Shown: positions 1 through 12,816, numbered from the stretch's first letter. The stretch is 64,000 nt of DNA from Atrina japonica (GCA_030159075.1 BROG01000030.1:469001-533000), one strand, 5' to 3'. Numbers and translations: made by a program. The notes: generated from the letters alone by a model not told the origin.

Positions 1-860
1 ACTTTTTATCATTACTTACAATTGTATGCCATCAATATACAAACATGTCCAATTACAGGACAAAGTTTGCTAAAAGTTAGTTGAGCTTGAGTATTGAGTA
101 AATTTGGTGACTTCGGGCCAGAATATGCAAGTGACCTTTTTGGGATGTTGCTTAAATCAGTAAAATGTTCACTACCCGTAAGTGTATTAATTAAATTCAA
201 ATTCATAATTTATATTGTTAACAAATACGGTAGGAAAAAAACTATTTTTCCTGAATACAAAGGGATGTAGTAAAGCAGTGAGTTGATGTATTCCCCCTTT
301 CCCCCATTAATACACTGATTTCAAGTCTCAGGTTCAAATGCATAATGTTTTATATAGGAGCCGAGATGAACTGAATGTGTTAAAGTCCTAGGTTTTACCA
401 TTTGTTGGATTAAACCCCAAGCCTTCTACTTGCTAGGGGAAGACACAGAAAGTGTTTATATCCGATTTTTATAACAACACTAGATATCAAGATGGTGTAC
501 ATATTAATTTATTCACAGTTATACAAGGACTCACCTTTTTACTTTGGTATGTTTAAACATGCAGTTTGACAGTTTATTACAAATGACAGTGAATAAACGT
601 GCTACACAATAACTGGAAACAGCCAACGATTAATGATCATAGCAGAAAATTCAAAAGTGATCATTTCCTAACAGCAACTGATATGATGAAAGCTCATATC
701 ATAAAATCATAATTCACATGCTACGGATATCATGACACTTTATCTCAATATTTGGTGAAATGTGATTGATATATGAGACAGTACTAAATAAATTGGTACA
801 CTTCAGACACTGTAATACAAAGTAATAATGTGTTCTATGTGAAATAGATGTGAAATTTAG

Positions 861-1090
861 GTGAATAGGTTTCCTGTTATAAAAGGCCAAAAATAACATA
901 GGTGAATATGTTTCCTGTCAAAAAGGTAAAAAATAACCTAGGTGAATAGGTTTCCTGTTGTAAAAGGCCAAAAATAACCTACATGAATAGGTTTTCCTGT
1001 TGTAAAAAATAACCTACATGAATATGTTTCCTATTGTAAAAGGTAAAAAATAACCTACGTGAATAGGTTTCCTGTTGTAAAAGGCCAACA
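861..1090. repeat. Minisatellite, 36-41 bp unit, about 6 copies
   Basis: Six imperfect copies of a unit containing GTGAATAGGTTTCCTGTT followed by AAAAGGCCAAAAATAACCT start near 861, 902, 941, 983, 1019 and 1060. Copies differ by small indels in the AAAAGG portion. No protein is implied. Confidence 0.85.
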
Positions 1091-1424
1091 TTTCCTGGTA
1101 TTCAGTACCACATTCCTAAACTATAAAACCTGTTGAAATTTACTGGATGTTTCAGTAATCTTCAAAGTTATAGCATAAACAAAAATAAAACAATATCATC
1201 ATCAAAATGCCACTATATAAACACATCTCATGCTAGGTGAAAACATGTAAATAATACCTTTTTGTAGTAAAATCTATCGTCATCCATAGGCTATTTCAGT
1301 TAAATGTACAAAAATCTTATCAGAAAATGTACAAATGGCAAAGCTTTAATGTTTGTGAGAGTAAGGTGGGATATCAGATCATAATAATGTATATATACAT
1401 TCATAATATTTGAAACAGAGTTGA

Positions 1425-3012
1425 TCATGTAAAACATCTGAAATAACACAAATAGGTCATATTGAACATGTGAAACAAAGAATATAGGTTATACCCAATA
1501 TGTGAAATATATATAAAACCCATATAGTTCAAACATGTGAAATAGTTTATATAGGTCATAGAAACCATGTGAATTACTTAATGTAGGTCATATAAAAGAT
1601 GGGAAATAGTTCATATAGGTCATACAAGAGGCCCAAGGGGCCTTAAGTTGCTCACCTGGCAAAATTGGTCAACATTGCAATAAGGGGCAACCTGACAATT
1701 TCGGCCCTACTGACTTTTTTGTAGATCTTTGCACACTGAACATTTGTGCTTCTTTCACTTTTACTCTACCTATTATACTTTTCAAGATAATGTCAAAAAC
1801 ATGAAAAATTTACAAAAAAGGGGAAATAACTCACATAAGGGTCGACCTGGAAATTTCCACCAAAATGAAATAATTGTAGATTTTTGCAAGCCACTTATTT
1901 TAAGGTAATTTTTTTTTCTCTCTAGCTTTAATAATTTTAGAGATACATATATTAAATCAAAAATATCTGCTGACTCATTCATTCTATTTTTAGCCATGGC
2001 AGCCATGTTTGGTCCTAGCCCCTTTTCATCTGCAAACTTTATGTGGCTTTACATGGTTATACTTCCTGTCATGTTTGGTTCAAATTGCTCCAATGGTTCT
2101 GGAGAAGTAGTCAAAAATGTTGAAAATTTTACAAAACAAAATACATATATATATATTTTCCATTTACTTAGGTGTTTGTGACCTTCACCTTTAACCCAAT
2201 GACCTTGAAAATTTGTCAAAATGATCCTCAGATAATTCCTAAAAACTTTCTCATATATATCTTGATCAGTTTTGAGTTATTAAACAATTTGTAATACAAA
2301 TATACCCTGTGTTACTGAAGTGCTCCCTAGTGGCTCGTTTATGGACAGATTTCATTTTTGTTTGCAAACTTTGTAGATATTGACTTAAAATCATGCATAC
2401 AAAATTTGAAATTCATCTGATCATTGGTTCATGAGAAGAAGATTTTTAAAGATGTACCAAGTTTTGGTCATTTTAGACCCTTTTTAGGGCCCCCATTGGC
2501 CCCATCTCTTTCTCATTCACAACTTTATGCGGCTTCACATGGGGATACTATATGCCAAGTTTGGTTAAAATTGGCCCACTGGTTCTTGAGAAGAAGATGT
2601 TTAAATGCAAAAGTTAACAGACAGACAACGACGGATGCCAGCCTTTGTTTATAGCAAAAGCCTGAAGGGCCAGGTGAGCTAATAAAACATGTAAATATTT
2701 TATGTAGGTCATATAAAATATGTGAAATAGTTCATATAGGTCATATAAAACATGTTACATGTAAATATTTTATGTAGGTCATATCAAATGTGTGAAATAG
2801 TTCATGTAGGTCATATAAAATATATGAAATAGTTCATGTAGGTCATATAATATATGTGAAATAGTTCATGTAGGTCTATAATATATGTGAAATAGTTCAT
2901 GTACATCATATAAAACATGTGAAATATTTCATTTAGGTCATATAAAATGTGTGAAATAGTTCATGTAGGTCATATAAAACTTGTGAAATATTTTATGTCA
3001 GTCATATATAAA
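1425..3012. repeat. 32-bp minisatellite interrupted by a 1.06-kb insertion
   Basis: The unit reads CATGTGAAATAGTTCATG then TAGGTCATATAAAA, 32 bp. It occupies 1425-1624 and resumes at 2683-3012 in the same orientation and register, showing that the sequence between is a later insertion. The left block is more diverged than the right block. Confidence 0.85.
1625..2682 (+). mobile_element. Helitron-like non-autonomous mollusc repeat, full length
   Basis: The element starts CAAGAGGCCCAAGGGGCCT, whose AGGCCC and GGGCCT arms form a 5' hairpin. It ends GGGCCAGGTGAGCTAA. It interrupts the 32-bp minisatellite without a target duplication longer than about 2 bp, falling between TAGGTCATA and TAAAACATG. 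Subterminal GCTCACCTG near the 5' end is the inverse of CAGGTGAGC at the 3' end. No coding capacity is seen. A 3' CTAA end, hairpins and missing duplication fit a Helitron or Helentron derivative, but the 5' end is not the usual TC, so a TA-inserting MITE remains possible. Confidence 0.7.
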
Positions 3013-3378
3013 ACATATCATTGTCTATAAAACTTAAGATAAATGATATTGTAGAGAAAGTAAATACAATATTTTTAATTCTCATGAATATCAAGTCCAG
3101 TGATTTATTTTCTGATGAGAAAGTGAAAAATATCTTATTTCAAGTATTAGATTTTGAGTATGTACTCAAAAGATCTATAGTCATTTCTGAGAGTATTTTT
3201 TGGTGAAAAATTATTTTCTTCACAGTTAATAAAACCAAATGTAATAACAAGCAACCATTACCCTATCCAGAGCAGAATGTTGATGTTTTTATCTGAATAA
3301 ATCAACAAAATAAGGTTGCATTGAAGTATTCACTTTAAAAGATGTAAGTGTTATGCCCTAATAAACAAATTTACAATT

Positions 3379-3384
3379 TTATTA
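3379..3384 (-). terminator. Possible AATAAA poly(A) signal for the EFCAB7-like gene
   Basis: AATAAA on the minus strand lies about 95 bases after the stop at 3478-3480. It would support a genuine short transcript end. AATAAA is common by chance in such AT-rich DNA. Confidence 0.3.
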
Positions 3385-3477
3385 CACGTTACATCACAAA
3401 GTCTCCCTACATCATCAAAACGACTATTTAACTACAAAGTGAAGTCACAAGTCTAATAGGGCAGAAATGTAAGGATT

Positions 3478-6400
3478 TTAACTGTGGCAACTGGAATTTG
3501 CACGTATTAATTTTTTCATTACCTCTTCATAATCAATCTTTCCATTTTTGTCTGTGTCGGCATCATCAAAAATTTCTTTAACTTCACTACGACTCATCTT
3601 CTTGTCACCTTTCTGAAATGGATTCATGATAATATAGGCATTAGTCAATAAAAATGACAGAGACTGTCTCTGAATCTATCTTACAATTTACAGACACAAT
3701 TACCATATGCATACAGGAAAACCATTTTAATGGGGTTTGTTTTCTGTTTAAATGGTGTCTTATGCCAAATTCAGGAAATTTTTACAATTACATGGTGGCA
3801 GCTTGTTCTTAATGGTAGAGGAGAGAACACAGTTACAAAATTCCCAGGAAGAGATCACTGTACTTCTGGAAGTATACTGTACTGATAAACTCACACAAAA
3901 TCAACTTAACAGTCAGATTTGATTTGATTTTTTGTTTTACGCCATACTCAACAATTTTTCAGTCATATGATGGCGTCCAGTTTTTTATTGGTGGAGGAGA
4001 AACTCCGGTTACCCGGGTAAAGACCACCGACCTTCCGCAAGAAAACTGGCAAACTTTCCCACTTAATTCGAAATGACCTTAGCGGGATTTGAACCAGAGG
4101 TGAGAGACCTTGTGATTTAAAGCACAATGCTCTAACCACTAGGCCACGGAGGCCCCCACTTAACAGTCAGCAAAGTATTCTCACAATATACATTGTATAG
4201 TGAAATTCATTTTTGCAAACCATCTTTTATCCATTTATCCAACTACAGTATATAGTGTATCAATTTTACAAACATGTATTTAGATATAAAGTAACAGGGG
4301 TTCAAAATTCTTTTTTAGATACTTAAGTCCGGGACTTGGAAAGAAAATTTCTGGCACGTCCACATGAGAAATTTCAAAGTTTGTGCTAAATTTTGTTAAT
4401 AAGTTATACAGTAAAATTATAAATGAATGCAGATGAGGCAAGTCCCCAGTCTTCTGGTATTTCTACATGCCAAGTTGGAACACGAATTAACCAAGTCCTG
4501 GACATGGAACTTGGGGAATTTTCAACCCCTGAAGTTGGTTCTATTTTCACTAAGCTACCTGTAAACATGTATTTAGATATAAAGTTGATTTTATTTTCAT
4601 TATATTAACAGTAAATCCCATTTTTTGTCTCCAACTTGCCACAAAGAATCAATGATTGAGTGTGAAACATTTGGGCGTAACTAGAAATTATCTGATGAAA
4701 GGCACTGTATAGGGCCCTAGTATGACCTTGACCTTTAAAGGAGAGATTATAAATTCATTGTACATTTTTTTTTTAATTTTGACACAATATGTAAATACTT
4801 TAGAATTAATGCATACATGTAATATAAAAGAAATGTTGCATTTTCTAGATCTAAGTTTAGAAATTCTGTTTTAAGCTTGGATGTTCTATGAACTTTTGAC
4901 CACTTCCCATAAATATGTTTGATCACTGAAATTTCAACATTTTTGAAATGTTGGTTTACATGCATACAAGTTAAATTTAACCTCCAGTAATGAAAACATA
5001 CACTCATAATCTTGTAGAGTTCATCAAAAGAAATGTGGCCATCACCATTGATATCAATTCTACGAAATGCATTCATAAGATCATCAAATGTTGTGGCTTT
5101 CTCCTTCTTACATATGTCCATAAAATCATCAAAGTTTAGTTGATCTGTAACAGAATAGAAGAAGACTAATTATTATACTGAAATAACATCAGCAGGCAAT
5201 ACTGTCAAAGCTGACAGAGGAAGCATGTACTGACAATACTGACAAAACAACAGAAGTACAGTGTACAGTGTTAGAATTATAACAGAGGCAAACTGTACTG
5301 ACAAAACAACAGATGTACAGTGTACAGTGTTGACATTATAACAGAGGCAACCTGTACTGACAAAACAACAGATGTACAGTGTTGACATTATAACAGAGGC
5401 AAACTGTACTGACAAAACAACAGATGTACAGTGTACAGTGTTAACATTATAACAGAGGCAAACTGTACTGACAAAACAACAGATGTACAGTGTACAGTGT
5501 TGACATTATAACAGAGGCAAACTGTACTGACAAAACAACAGATGTACAGTGTACAGTGTTGACATTATAACAGAGGCAAACTGTACTGACAAAACAACAG
5601 ATGTACAGTGTACAGTGTTAACATTATAACAGAGGCAAACTGTACTGACAAAACAACAGATGTACAGTGTTGACATTATAACAGAGGCAAACTGTACTGA
5701 CAAAACAACAGATGTATAGTGTACAGTGTTGACATTATAACAGAGGCAAACTGTACTGACAAAACAACAGATGTACAGTGTACATTGTTGACATTATAAC
5801 AGAGGCAAACTGTACTGACAAAACAACAGATGTACAGTGTACAGTGTTAACATTATAACAAAGGTAAACTGTACTGACAAAACAACAGATGTACAGTGTT
5901 GACATTATAACAAAGGTAAAACTGTACTGACAAAACAACAGAAGTTGTACATTGTTGACATTATAACAAAGGTAAACTGTACTGACAAAACAACAGAAGT
6001 AGTGTGCAGTGTTGACATTATAACAAAGGTAAACTGTACTGACAAAACAACAGAAGTACAGTGTACATTGTTGACATTATAACAAAGGTAAACTGTACTG
6101 ACAAGACAACAGAAGTACAGTGTACAGTGTTGACATTATAACAAAGGTAAACTGTACTGACAAAACAACAGAAGTACAGTGTACAGTGTTGACATTATAA
6201 TGGAGGCAAACTGTACTGACAAAACAACAGAAGTACAGTGTACAGTGTTGACATTATAACAAAGGTAAACTGTACTGACAAAACAACAGAAGTAGTGTGC
6301 AGTGTTGACATTATAACAAAGGTAAACTGTACTGACAAAACAACAGATGTACAGTGTTGACATCATAACAAAGGTAAATTGTACAGACAAAACAAAAGTA

Positions 6401-7902
6401 GTATAGTGTGTACAGTGTTGACACTATAACAAAGGTAAACTGTACTGACAAAACACTAGAAGTACAGTGTACAGTGTTGACATTATAACACAGACAAACT
6501 GTACTTACTAAACAAAAGAAGTACATCATACAGAGCTGACATTATAACAGAGGTAAACAGTACTGACAATACTGACATCTACAGAAGTACATTGTACAGT
6601 GCTGACATTATCACAGAGGATGATTGTACTGACAACACTGACATTATCACAGACAGGGCAGAGTTACATATAATTGAAAACTATTGTAAAAAGTGGTATT
6701 AAACTTTAATCAACTTAAATGTCTATGTAATACATGAGCATAATGTATGTTGACTCATGAAATTAATCTCACTTTCTGGTAAGTGAGACAGCTAAGCTCA
6801 CTTTTTAAAGAGTTCTTACAATGGAGATTATCTTAGAACCAATATATTGAAAGTTATTAATGAACCCTGTCATGACAGAGTAAAATATAAAATTTCTAAC
6901 TTTACACAATAGTATCAATTACAGTTCAAGAAACTCAGGTATATATTATCTCACCTGTGCTCGATGTCCAATATTTTGCTAAAAGTCTGCTTGTTAAATT
7001 TCTACCATACAGATGCAGCACTAAAAGAACAATTCAACATTTATCAAATATTACCAGTTGATAATACATGTATAGTGTTTCAACAAAATATATATAAAGT
7101 AGAATCATCTTAAAGAGTAACAGCAATGAACATTTTTCTCAATGTAATAATAAACTACTGGTCATAAAAATGAGTATGCAAAAAACTCATCTTGATATGT
7201 GTCTATTAGCCTGTCCAGGGCATGTTGAAGTTGTAAATTAACACCTGGTAAATCACTGCAAATGAATCTAGGTTAGAAAACATCACAGGAAGCCCTTATA
7301 TCATGCTTGGGGCTGGCAACATAAAGATGTTTATTTGCATATGGAGAGAAGCATAGCTACATCATGGAAACAGATATGATTTGTTCCTAAACTCTTGGCA
7401 TGATGCTATACCAGCGATTGTGTTACTAAATTTTCTGACACTGAATATCAAGGAAATATTGATGTTGTTGCAATACATGTATTATAAAACTTAGAATGGT
7501 AATGATTTTTTCCCTGATTTTTTAAATATCATGTTTATTTTAGTTTAAAATTTTAAAAGAAGACTTGTTGTAAACATGAATAAACATAATTCTCCTTTCA
7601 GTGGGTAGAATTGCCGGATGAATTACATGTATGTGTCCTACGACGTATTTCAATTATTTTTTTTAAATGAATATGCATTATGACTAAATAAATATGTCAT
7701 ATTACACATAGGCTACAAATATTACGTGTATTCATGTTCATACAGACTTAAATTTATAGATCTACATGTTAAAAAAATATAGTGATGTTTACAAAAAATA
7801 ATTGATAACCCCTTTCTCTTCTCACGAACATTGAAATTAAGACTTGAAAATGAGACATGAAAAACACTTAACATTGAAATTATAAAACATAATTGTATTA
7901 TA

Positions 7903-7987
<85 letters not shown>

Positions 7988-9318
7988 TGTGTGTGTGTGT
8001 GTATAAGATTAAAAATAAATCTCCCATGTTGTTACACTTTGCTACTTATTTTAAAGAAAAAATTGTGATTTCATGTCTTTTAACTCAGAAAAATTAGTTT
8101 AATTGCACTTTTGAGTTGTAAATTATTTAGCTATACAATGTATTGTTGACAATTACATGTATCTTAAAGTAAATACAATAAAAAGATAACACATATTTTC
8201 TGTGTGTAAAATACATTAATTTGTATGTTCCTATTTTTAGCAAACATTGTATGATTATTTTTGTTATTCAGTAGTATTAGTGCAAGTTTTGTATGATATT
8301 ACAGTCAGCATTCTGTGGTGCATGTATCAGCTTTATTTACTGTCAATAAACAATTGCCCTCTACTTGACCTCACTTCCAGTTGCTGTTTTGAATTCTTCT
8401 TCAGGTATGCTTTTAAACAGAAGTGATAATATCTTAACCCCGGATCATATTTCGAATATTTTGTTTACAATTTCTTATTCTACAATGTGAACGGAACAAA
8501 TACACTGATTTTTATTTTTCATTGCTGTTGCTCTTTAAAATCTTATATACGTATTACAGTTTTTACACCTGTATCATATACATCCACACTTGTTCATGTT
8601 AACTCTGTGTACATATAGCAGAATGACACTTGTGGTTGTCATTAACAGGTTTAGTTTCATCAACAAATAATGACTACATATACATTATCATAAACTACTC
8701 ATTATTTTTATTGCTGTTGAGAAGTACTGATTAAATGAATACAAATGATAATGACATTGTTTAATCTGAAATTAATCCAAATCAATTCACAGGCCAGGTG
8801 AGCTAACTAAAGTAACACAATTCAAATTGAAAAATTAACCATTTCCTGAATTTGAAACTGTGGGTTGTGAAATTAGTACATCAAAGTACAATTAGTATAT
8901 TTTTCATGGAAATCTTACACATTGTAATGTGTGATAAAAACATGAACATGTATCAACAAAATTACTCTCATAGTTTCTATATTTAAATTTGTTTTTTTGA
9001 TAGTTTGATAGTTTTTGACAGTTGACTCCATCATCAAATATTTCTGACATTTTATATTCATCTCCATACTTAACTATTTCTGACATCACATAAATTATAA
9101 AGCATTATCAATGAATATAACTCATCTGATATTACATAAAAGAATTCAACTTTGTATTGATTATTAGGGATATCAGAGTGTTTACCTTCATCCAGTTCTT
9201 CTTTGGAGTGAATTACATCCTTCAGGCTATCGAAATGTGCCAAATATACAGCTTTGCATTCAAGATAAAATTCGCCTTGATCACCCACTACAGAACTTCT
9301 ACTGGCCCGCCGAGACAT
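3478..9318 (-). CDS. EFCAB7: EF-hand protein matching the N-terminal part of EFCAB7
   Basis: Coding exons run 9318-9186, 7020-6955, 5144-5002 and 3612-3478, each with AG/GT borders and phases 1, 1, 0, giving 158 aa. The N-terminal segment (FYLECKAVYLAHF, about residues 17-29), YGRNLTSRLLAKYW (about 49-62) and LNFDDF (69-74) follow the EFCAB7 order. Two EF-hand loops are canonical: residues 97-108 (D-x-N-x-D-G-x-I-S-F-x-E) and 133-144 (D-x-D-x-N-G-x-I-D-Y-x-E), so calcium binding is expected. In vertebrates EFCAB7 binds the EVC-EVC2 complex at the base of the primary cilium and promotes Hedgehog signalling. An acceptor sits one base before the ATG, so a non-coding 5' exon lies upstream, not located. 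Vertebrate EFCAB7 is about 630 aa; here the frame closes after residue 158, so this is a short form, a truncated paralogue, or a gene whose later exons were missed. Confidence 0.8.
3740..3902 (-). mobile_element. Degraded SINE tail
   Basis: The stretch resembles the body of the intact SINE at 3917-4157 (ATGGTGGCAGCTTGTTCTTA against ATGGCGTCCAGTTTTTTATT, then the GGTAGAGGAGAGAA-type motif) but lacks a tRNA-like head. It lies in the last intron of the EFCAB7-like gene. Confidence 0.4.
3917..4157 (-). mobile_element. Intact tRNA-derived SINE with 13-bp target duplication
   Basis: On the minus strand the head is tRNA-like, with box A TGGCCTAGTGG (4146-4136) and box B GGTTCAAATCC (4095-4085). The body contains a motif ending in GAGTATGGCGTAAAAC, followed by a T-rich tail in plus-strand reading. 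The 13-bp sequence ACTTAACAGTCAG occurs at 3904-3916 and 4158-4170, a perfect target duplication. It resembles the tRNA-headed SINEs described from bivalves; the exact family was not assigned. It is not a functional tRNA gene. Confidence 0.88.
5180..6610. repeat. 59-bp / 51-bp minisatellite, about 24 copies
   Basis: The unit contains AACTGTACTGACAAAACAAC, AGATGTACAGTGTACAGTG and TTGACATTATAACAGAGGCA. Most copies are 59 bp; others are 51 bp because one of two GTACAGTG blocks is missing. It fills the intron between the second and third coding exons of the EFCAB7-like gene. Open frames across it are products of the repeat and are not genes. Confidence 0.92.
7898..8003. repeat. (AT)n(GT)n microsatellite
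   Basis: A long AT dinucleotide run passes directly into a GT run. It lies in the first coding intron of the EFCAB7-like gene. Confidence 0.95.
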
Positions 9319-9661
9319 TCTGGAATAAAGATATGTGGTGTGTAATATGAACAATGAAATTCCCCCCATAAATCACTGTCTATGTGTATATAAATCAACA
9401 GCTCAATAACATTTTAATCCAACCATCCAATCATACCATCCATAATAGTTATACAGAGTGATGTGAGGGTGTATAAAACATAACGTCTTCTACAATATGG
9501 TGACTTGTTTTATTCACAAGTGTTTTCTTTGGGGGAGGGGTGTCAAACCTACATGAAATAACATGTTTAAAATCAGAAACATTGTAAACAATTTTTATTG
9601 TGAAAATTTCTACCAGACAACCATGTTCAACTCCACAACATTTCCAGAAGATCCAGAAGAA

Positions 9662-10522
9662 CAAGAGGCCCAAGAGGGCCTCAATCGCTCACCTGAGAAC
9701 CATCTACAAATGTAGAAAGAAGACCAAGAAGAATATGTACATGTAGGCTGATCTGGCCAAGATTTTTAAAAAGGGTACCTTTTGGGGCCTATTCTACCCT
9801 GCCCTGGATCCACCCCTGGGCCAATCTGGCTGAAAACTACAAACTTGGTAAAGGACCTTAAGCACTTACTTCCTGTGAAGTTTCGTTAAAATTTCTTCAG
9901 TAGTTTTGAAACAAAAGGTGATAGCGTTAAAAATGCACTTCTCTTTTTTTTTAAGTCCTAAAAAATTCATTAAAATTTTTAGAAATTAAATTTTGGCAAA
10001 ATTTGTGCACAAAAACATTTCTTCACCTAATTACAGGTAAAACACATTAAATGAATTCATCAAAGAGAATGCAAGTGGAGATATTGAGGAAATCATGTAA
10101 AACTAAATGAAAATGATAAAGTATGAAAAGATCTAAAAAACATGTCAAAAATTAATATTTCGATTTTTATGAAAAATACAAACTTGAATCATACATCCAT
10201 GTAGATCACTCAGAGATGATCCATTTTTCAATTCATGCAGTGGTTCTGGATAAGAAGATTTTTAAAGAGGGGAACCTTTTGGGATCTATTCTGCCCCACC
10301 ATGAATCCATCCCTGGGACAATCTGGCTGAAAACTACAAAATTGGTAAGGGACCTTGAGCACTTGCTTCCTGTCAACTTTCATAAAAATCCCTTTAGTGG
10401 TTTCGGAGAAAAAGTTGAAAATATGAAAAGTTTACGGACGGATGCAGGAGGTCAGATGGGGGGGGGGGGGGGGGGGTGTGATCACAATAGCTCACTTGAG
10501 CCTATGGCTCAGGTGAGCTAAA
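9662..10522 (+). mobile_element. Helitron-like non-autonomous repeat, second copy
   Basis: The 5' end has a perfect hairpin: GAGGCCC (9665-9671), loop AAGA, GGGCCTC (9676-9682). The 3' end has a 15-bp stem with one mismatch, TAGCTCACTTGAGCC (10488-10502) pairing with GGCTCAGGTGAGCTA (10506-10520), directly before the terminal A. An interior run of 19 G (10458-10476) lies just before the 3' hairpin. It is the same family as 1625-2682. No ORF of note. Confidence 0.7.
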
Positions 10523-11359
10523 AACTGCCCTATTTTCTGGCAGTTAAAAATATTTCTGTTGAGTTGTATATGAACTACTGTACTCATTGTGCATTGTACA
10601 TGTATAAATAAGTAACTAAATTTCATATCATTTGGATTGTACTGAGAATAAAAGAGAAATATATCAAAATACAAACTACTGTAAAATTTTGTCAATTGAT
10701 GTGAATCAAATGACAAACAAAATGGCAAAAACTTACACAAGTATATTTTCTGGTTTTACTTTTTGTACTTGCCTTGAATTTCACATATAGTAGCTCTAAA
10801 TCAATATATTGGGTAATGATCAGTTGAATTATTAATACAAGTACATGTTGGCTTGAATGTGAAATAACTTGCATGTGAAAATCAATTGTCCACACACACG
10901 AAAGAAACCACCTGTTTATAATGCTGACTTCCTATAGGGGTCATAAATGTATATATTAATATATGATATATACATGTATTTCTTTCTGCATGCATGAAAT
11001 TCAATAATGAAAAAAAAATACAATTTGCACTTTATGGATAAAAATCCTTGAAAGTTGTTTTATTTTATTTATTATTTTTTTTTTTGTAATGCAGTCTTTT
11101 TCCAGGTAGATTTTATTTTTGCTTTTGTAGAAAAGTATGACATAACTTTATTCAGAGCTCAAAGTAAATTACTTGTGAAACTGACCCTTGCAACAACAAT
11201 GACTATTGAATTATAACTAAATCAACTTTGTCAACATCATAAGGTCAATATAACTCACCTCCATGACTTAGACAATGAAATATAGGAAGGCTTTACACAA
11301 ACTAAAACTGAATTTGTTTGTTGTTTTACATCCCTTCAATAATTTTTCACTAGGTTATA

Positions 11360-11500
11360 TTAAGATTTCACTGGCTTTAGGTGAAGTTCTACAAATTTTG
11401 GCCTGTGCTATGGACTGATGCCAATACAGCAAGGGTTATTTTACCTGCAACACCTTCCATAACATGGGACCTCAGTTTTCTGTCTCATTTGAAAGACTCA
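11360..11500 (-). mobile_element. SINE family 2 fragment, minus strand
   Basis: The sequence carries the inverse of motifs shared with 30600-30800, 58729-58900 and 59208-59375, such as a block for 'catagcacaggccaaaattt' read on the other strand, and the GAGAC block. The tRNA-like head is not preserved. Confidence 0.5.
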
Positions 11501-12681
11501 GCAAACTGGAAATATGGACCACTCAAGCATAGACATAAACTCACACACTTTTACCTTGAAATTTGGCATGTTATAGAAATACGTATATCTGACCTATATA
11601 AAGTATAAAAATAAATATTGTGAAATCACAGAATCCCTGGGCTCCTCTAGTTATGTCTAGGATTAAAATCTATCTCTGGGCTTAAATTAGTTTGATAGGT
11701 AGGCACGCCATTCATTAAATCAAGTCAAAACAAGCAATCCAACTTATTTATAGAAAGGAGTTACAAGATTCACACAAAATATCATGTCAGTGTACGTAAC
11801 AATGTGTGTAATTGTAAATGTAAACAGTCTATGAATCAATATTTAATGACAGCTGTGAGCCTGTGTTATTTAAATAATAAAGATAAACATGTAATAATTC
11901 CGCAGGTTTCACACTCACACCACTCAGGTGTACACTTCTCCAAACCGATATTACTTCCTTTTATCAGTATGTACATCGTTGAAGAGAAAGACGTAACCAA
12001 AGTTGGTACTGGTATGCAAGACAGCAAGTTCAAGTTGAACGTCAAGTTTTTGACAGTCGATGCCCTTTTATAATTTTGCTTGATTTCGTACATTTTATCG
12101 CAGTTAAATATATTGTATATCATTATTTTTTCGACATACCTTGGTTAATTTGGAACTCCCTTCAAACAGTTGCTACGTATTTCCCCTTGGGAAATAAACA
12201 GTATCTTTCGTTTCTAAATGTTTACCTGCCGAACGGAAACTAAGCACGCCAAATTCGAACATGCGCAAACATGTTTGAAGGGAGAAGTCATTTTCATGTG
12301 CGAATTCAGTACTTCGCGAAAATAAAGTTCAATCGAATCATGTAACTTTATATCCACCAAAATATAAAGAATTGTGTGTTCCTTCTCAGTGCTTCAATGA
12401 TCAAAACACAAATTATATTGTGTTGTTATATATGTCTCTGTTAATACCCTGATGCAGATTTACATGTAGATCTTCAAACAATATATTTACAATGCCTGTC
12501 GTCTAGGAAGTGAAATATATTAGATGGAGCTAAAAATAAAAATTTAGCAGCTTATCTCAGTAAAGAGCATAATGTTTGAAGTGTTATAATTGGTAAAACC
12601 AGCGATGCTGGTAAAACTAATAACACCATATGAAAAATCAAACAAAGATAATTATAATCTGAATAAAACTACATATACATA

Positions 12682-12816
12682 GGCGTCGGAACCGGGGGGA
12701 GGGGCTAAGCCCCCCCCCTTTTTTTTGCAAATATAGACATAGGACATAGACGTTTCTGGCGTGTGTATGTGTTTTAAGTTGGTTTAGCCCCCCACTTTCA
12801 ATTTGCTTCCGACGCT
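12682..12816. mobile_element. Short MITE with GCGTCGGAA inverted ends
   Basis: GCGTCGGAA (12683-12691) and TTCCGACGC (12807-12815) are perfect 9-bp inverted ends around 135 bp. Internal C-rich blocks with TTAGCCCCCC are also partly inverted. Target duplication was not resolved. Confidence 0.6.

Larger units (their letters stand above)
1..3477. other. Region downstream of the EFCAB7-like stop, repeats only
   Basis: I see no convincing coding exon here. It is either intergenic or, if the EFCAB7 homologue is full length, intronic sequence before further minus-strand exons. It holds a 36-41 bp tandem repeat (861-1090) and a 32-bp array (1425-3012) split by a 1.06-kb insertion. A stretch at 57-171 on the minus strand is open between an AG and a GT, but it neither resembles EFCAB7 clearly nor joins in phase to the last supported exon, so it is not called as coding. 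Confidence 0.5.

Noticed and set aside
57..171. Possible additional EFCAB7 exon on the minus strand between TAG and GTAATT
   Set aside because: The open peptide does not clearly match EFCAB7 and cannot be joined in phase to the last supported exon.
1782..2654. Small frames inside the 1625-2682 insertion
   Set aside because: They lie in a non-coding dispersed repeat and show no conserved domain.
4085..4157. tRNA gene on the minus strand
   Set aside because: Boxes A and B are present, but the sequence continues into a SINE body with a 13-bp target duplication and does not form a complete tRNA.
5173..6529. Minus-strand frames of 65-84 codons rich in SVQFASVIMSTLY-like sequence
   Set aside because: They are translations of the 59/51-bp minisatellite, overlap each other in different frames and lie inside an intron.
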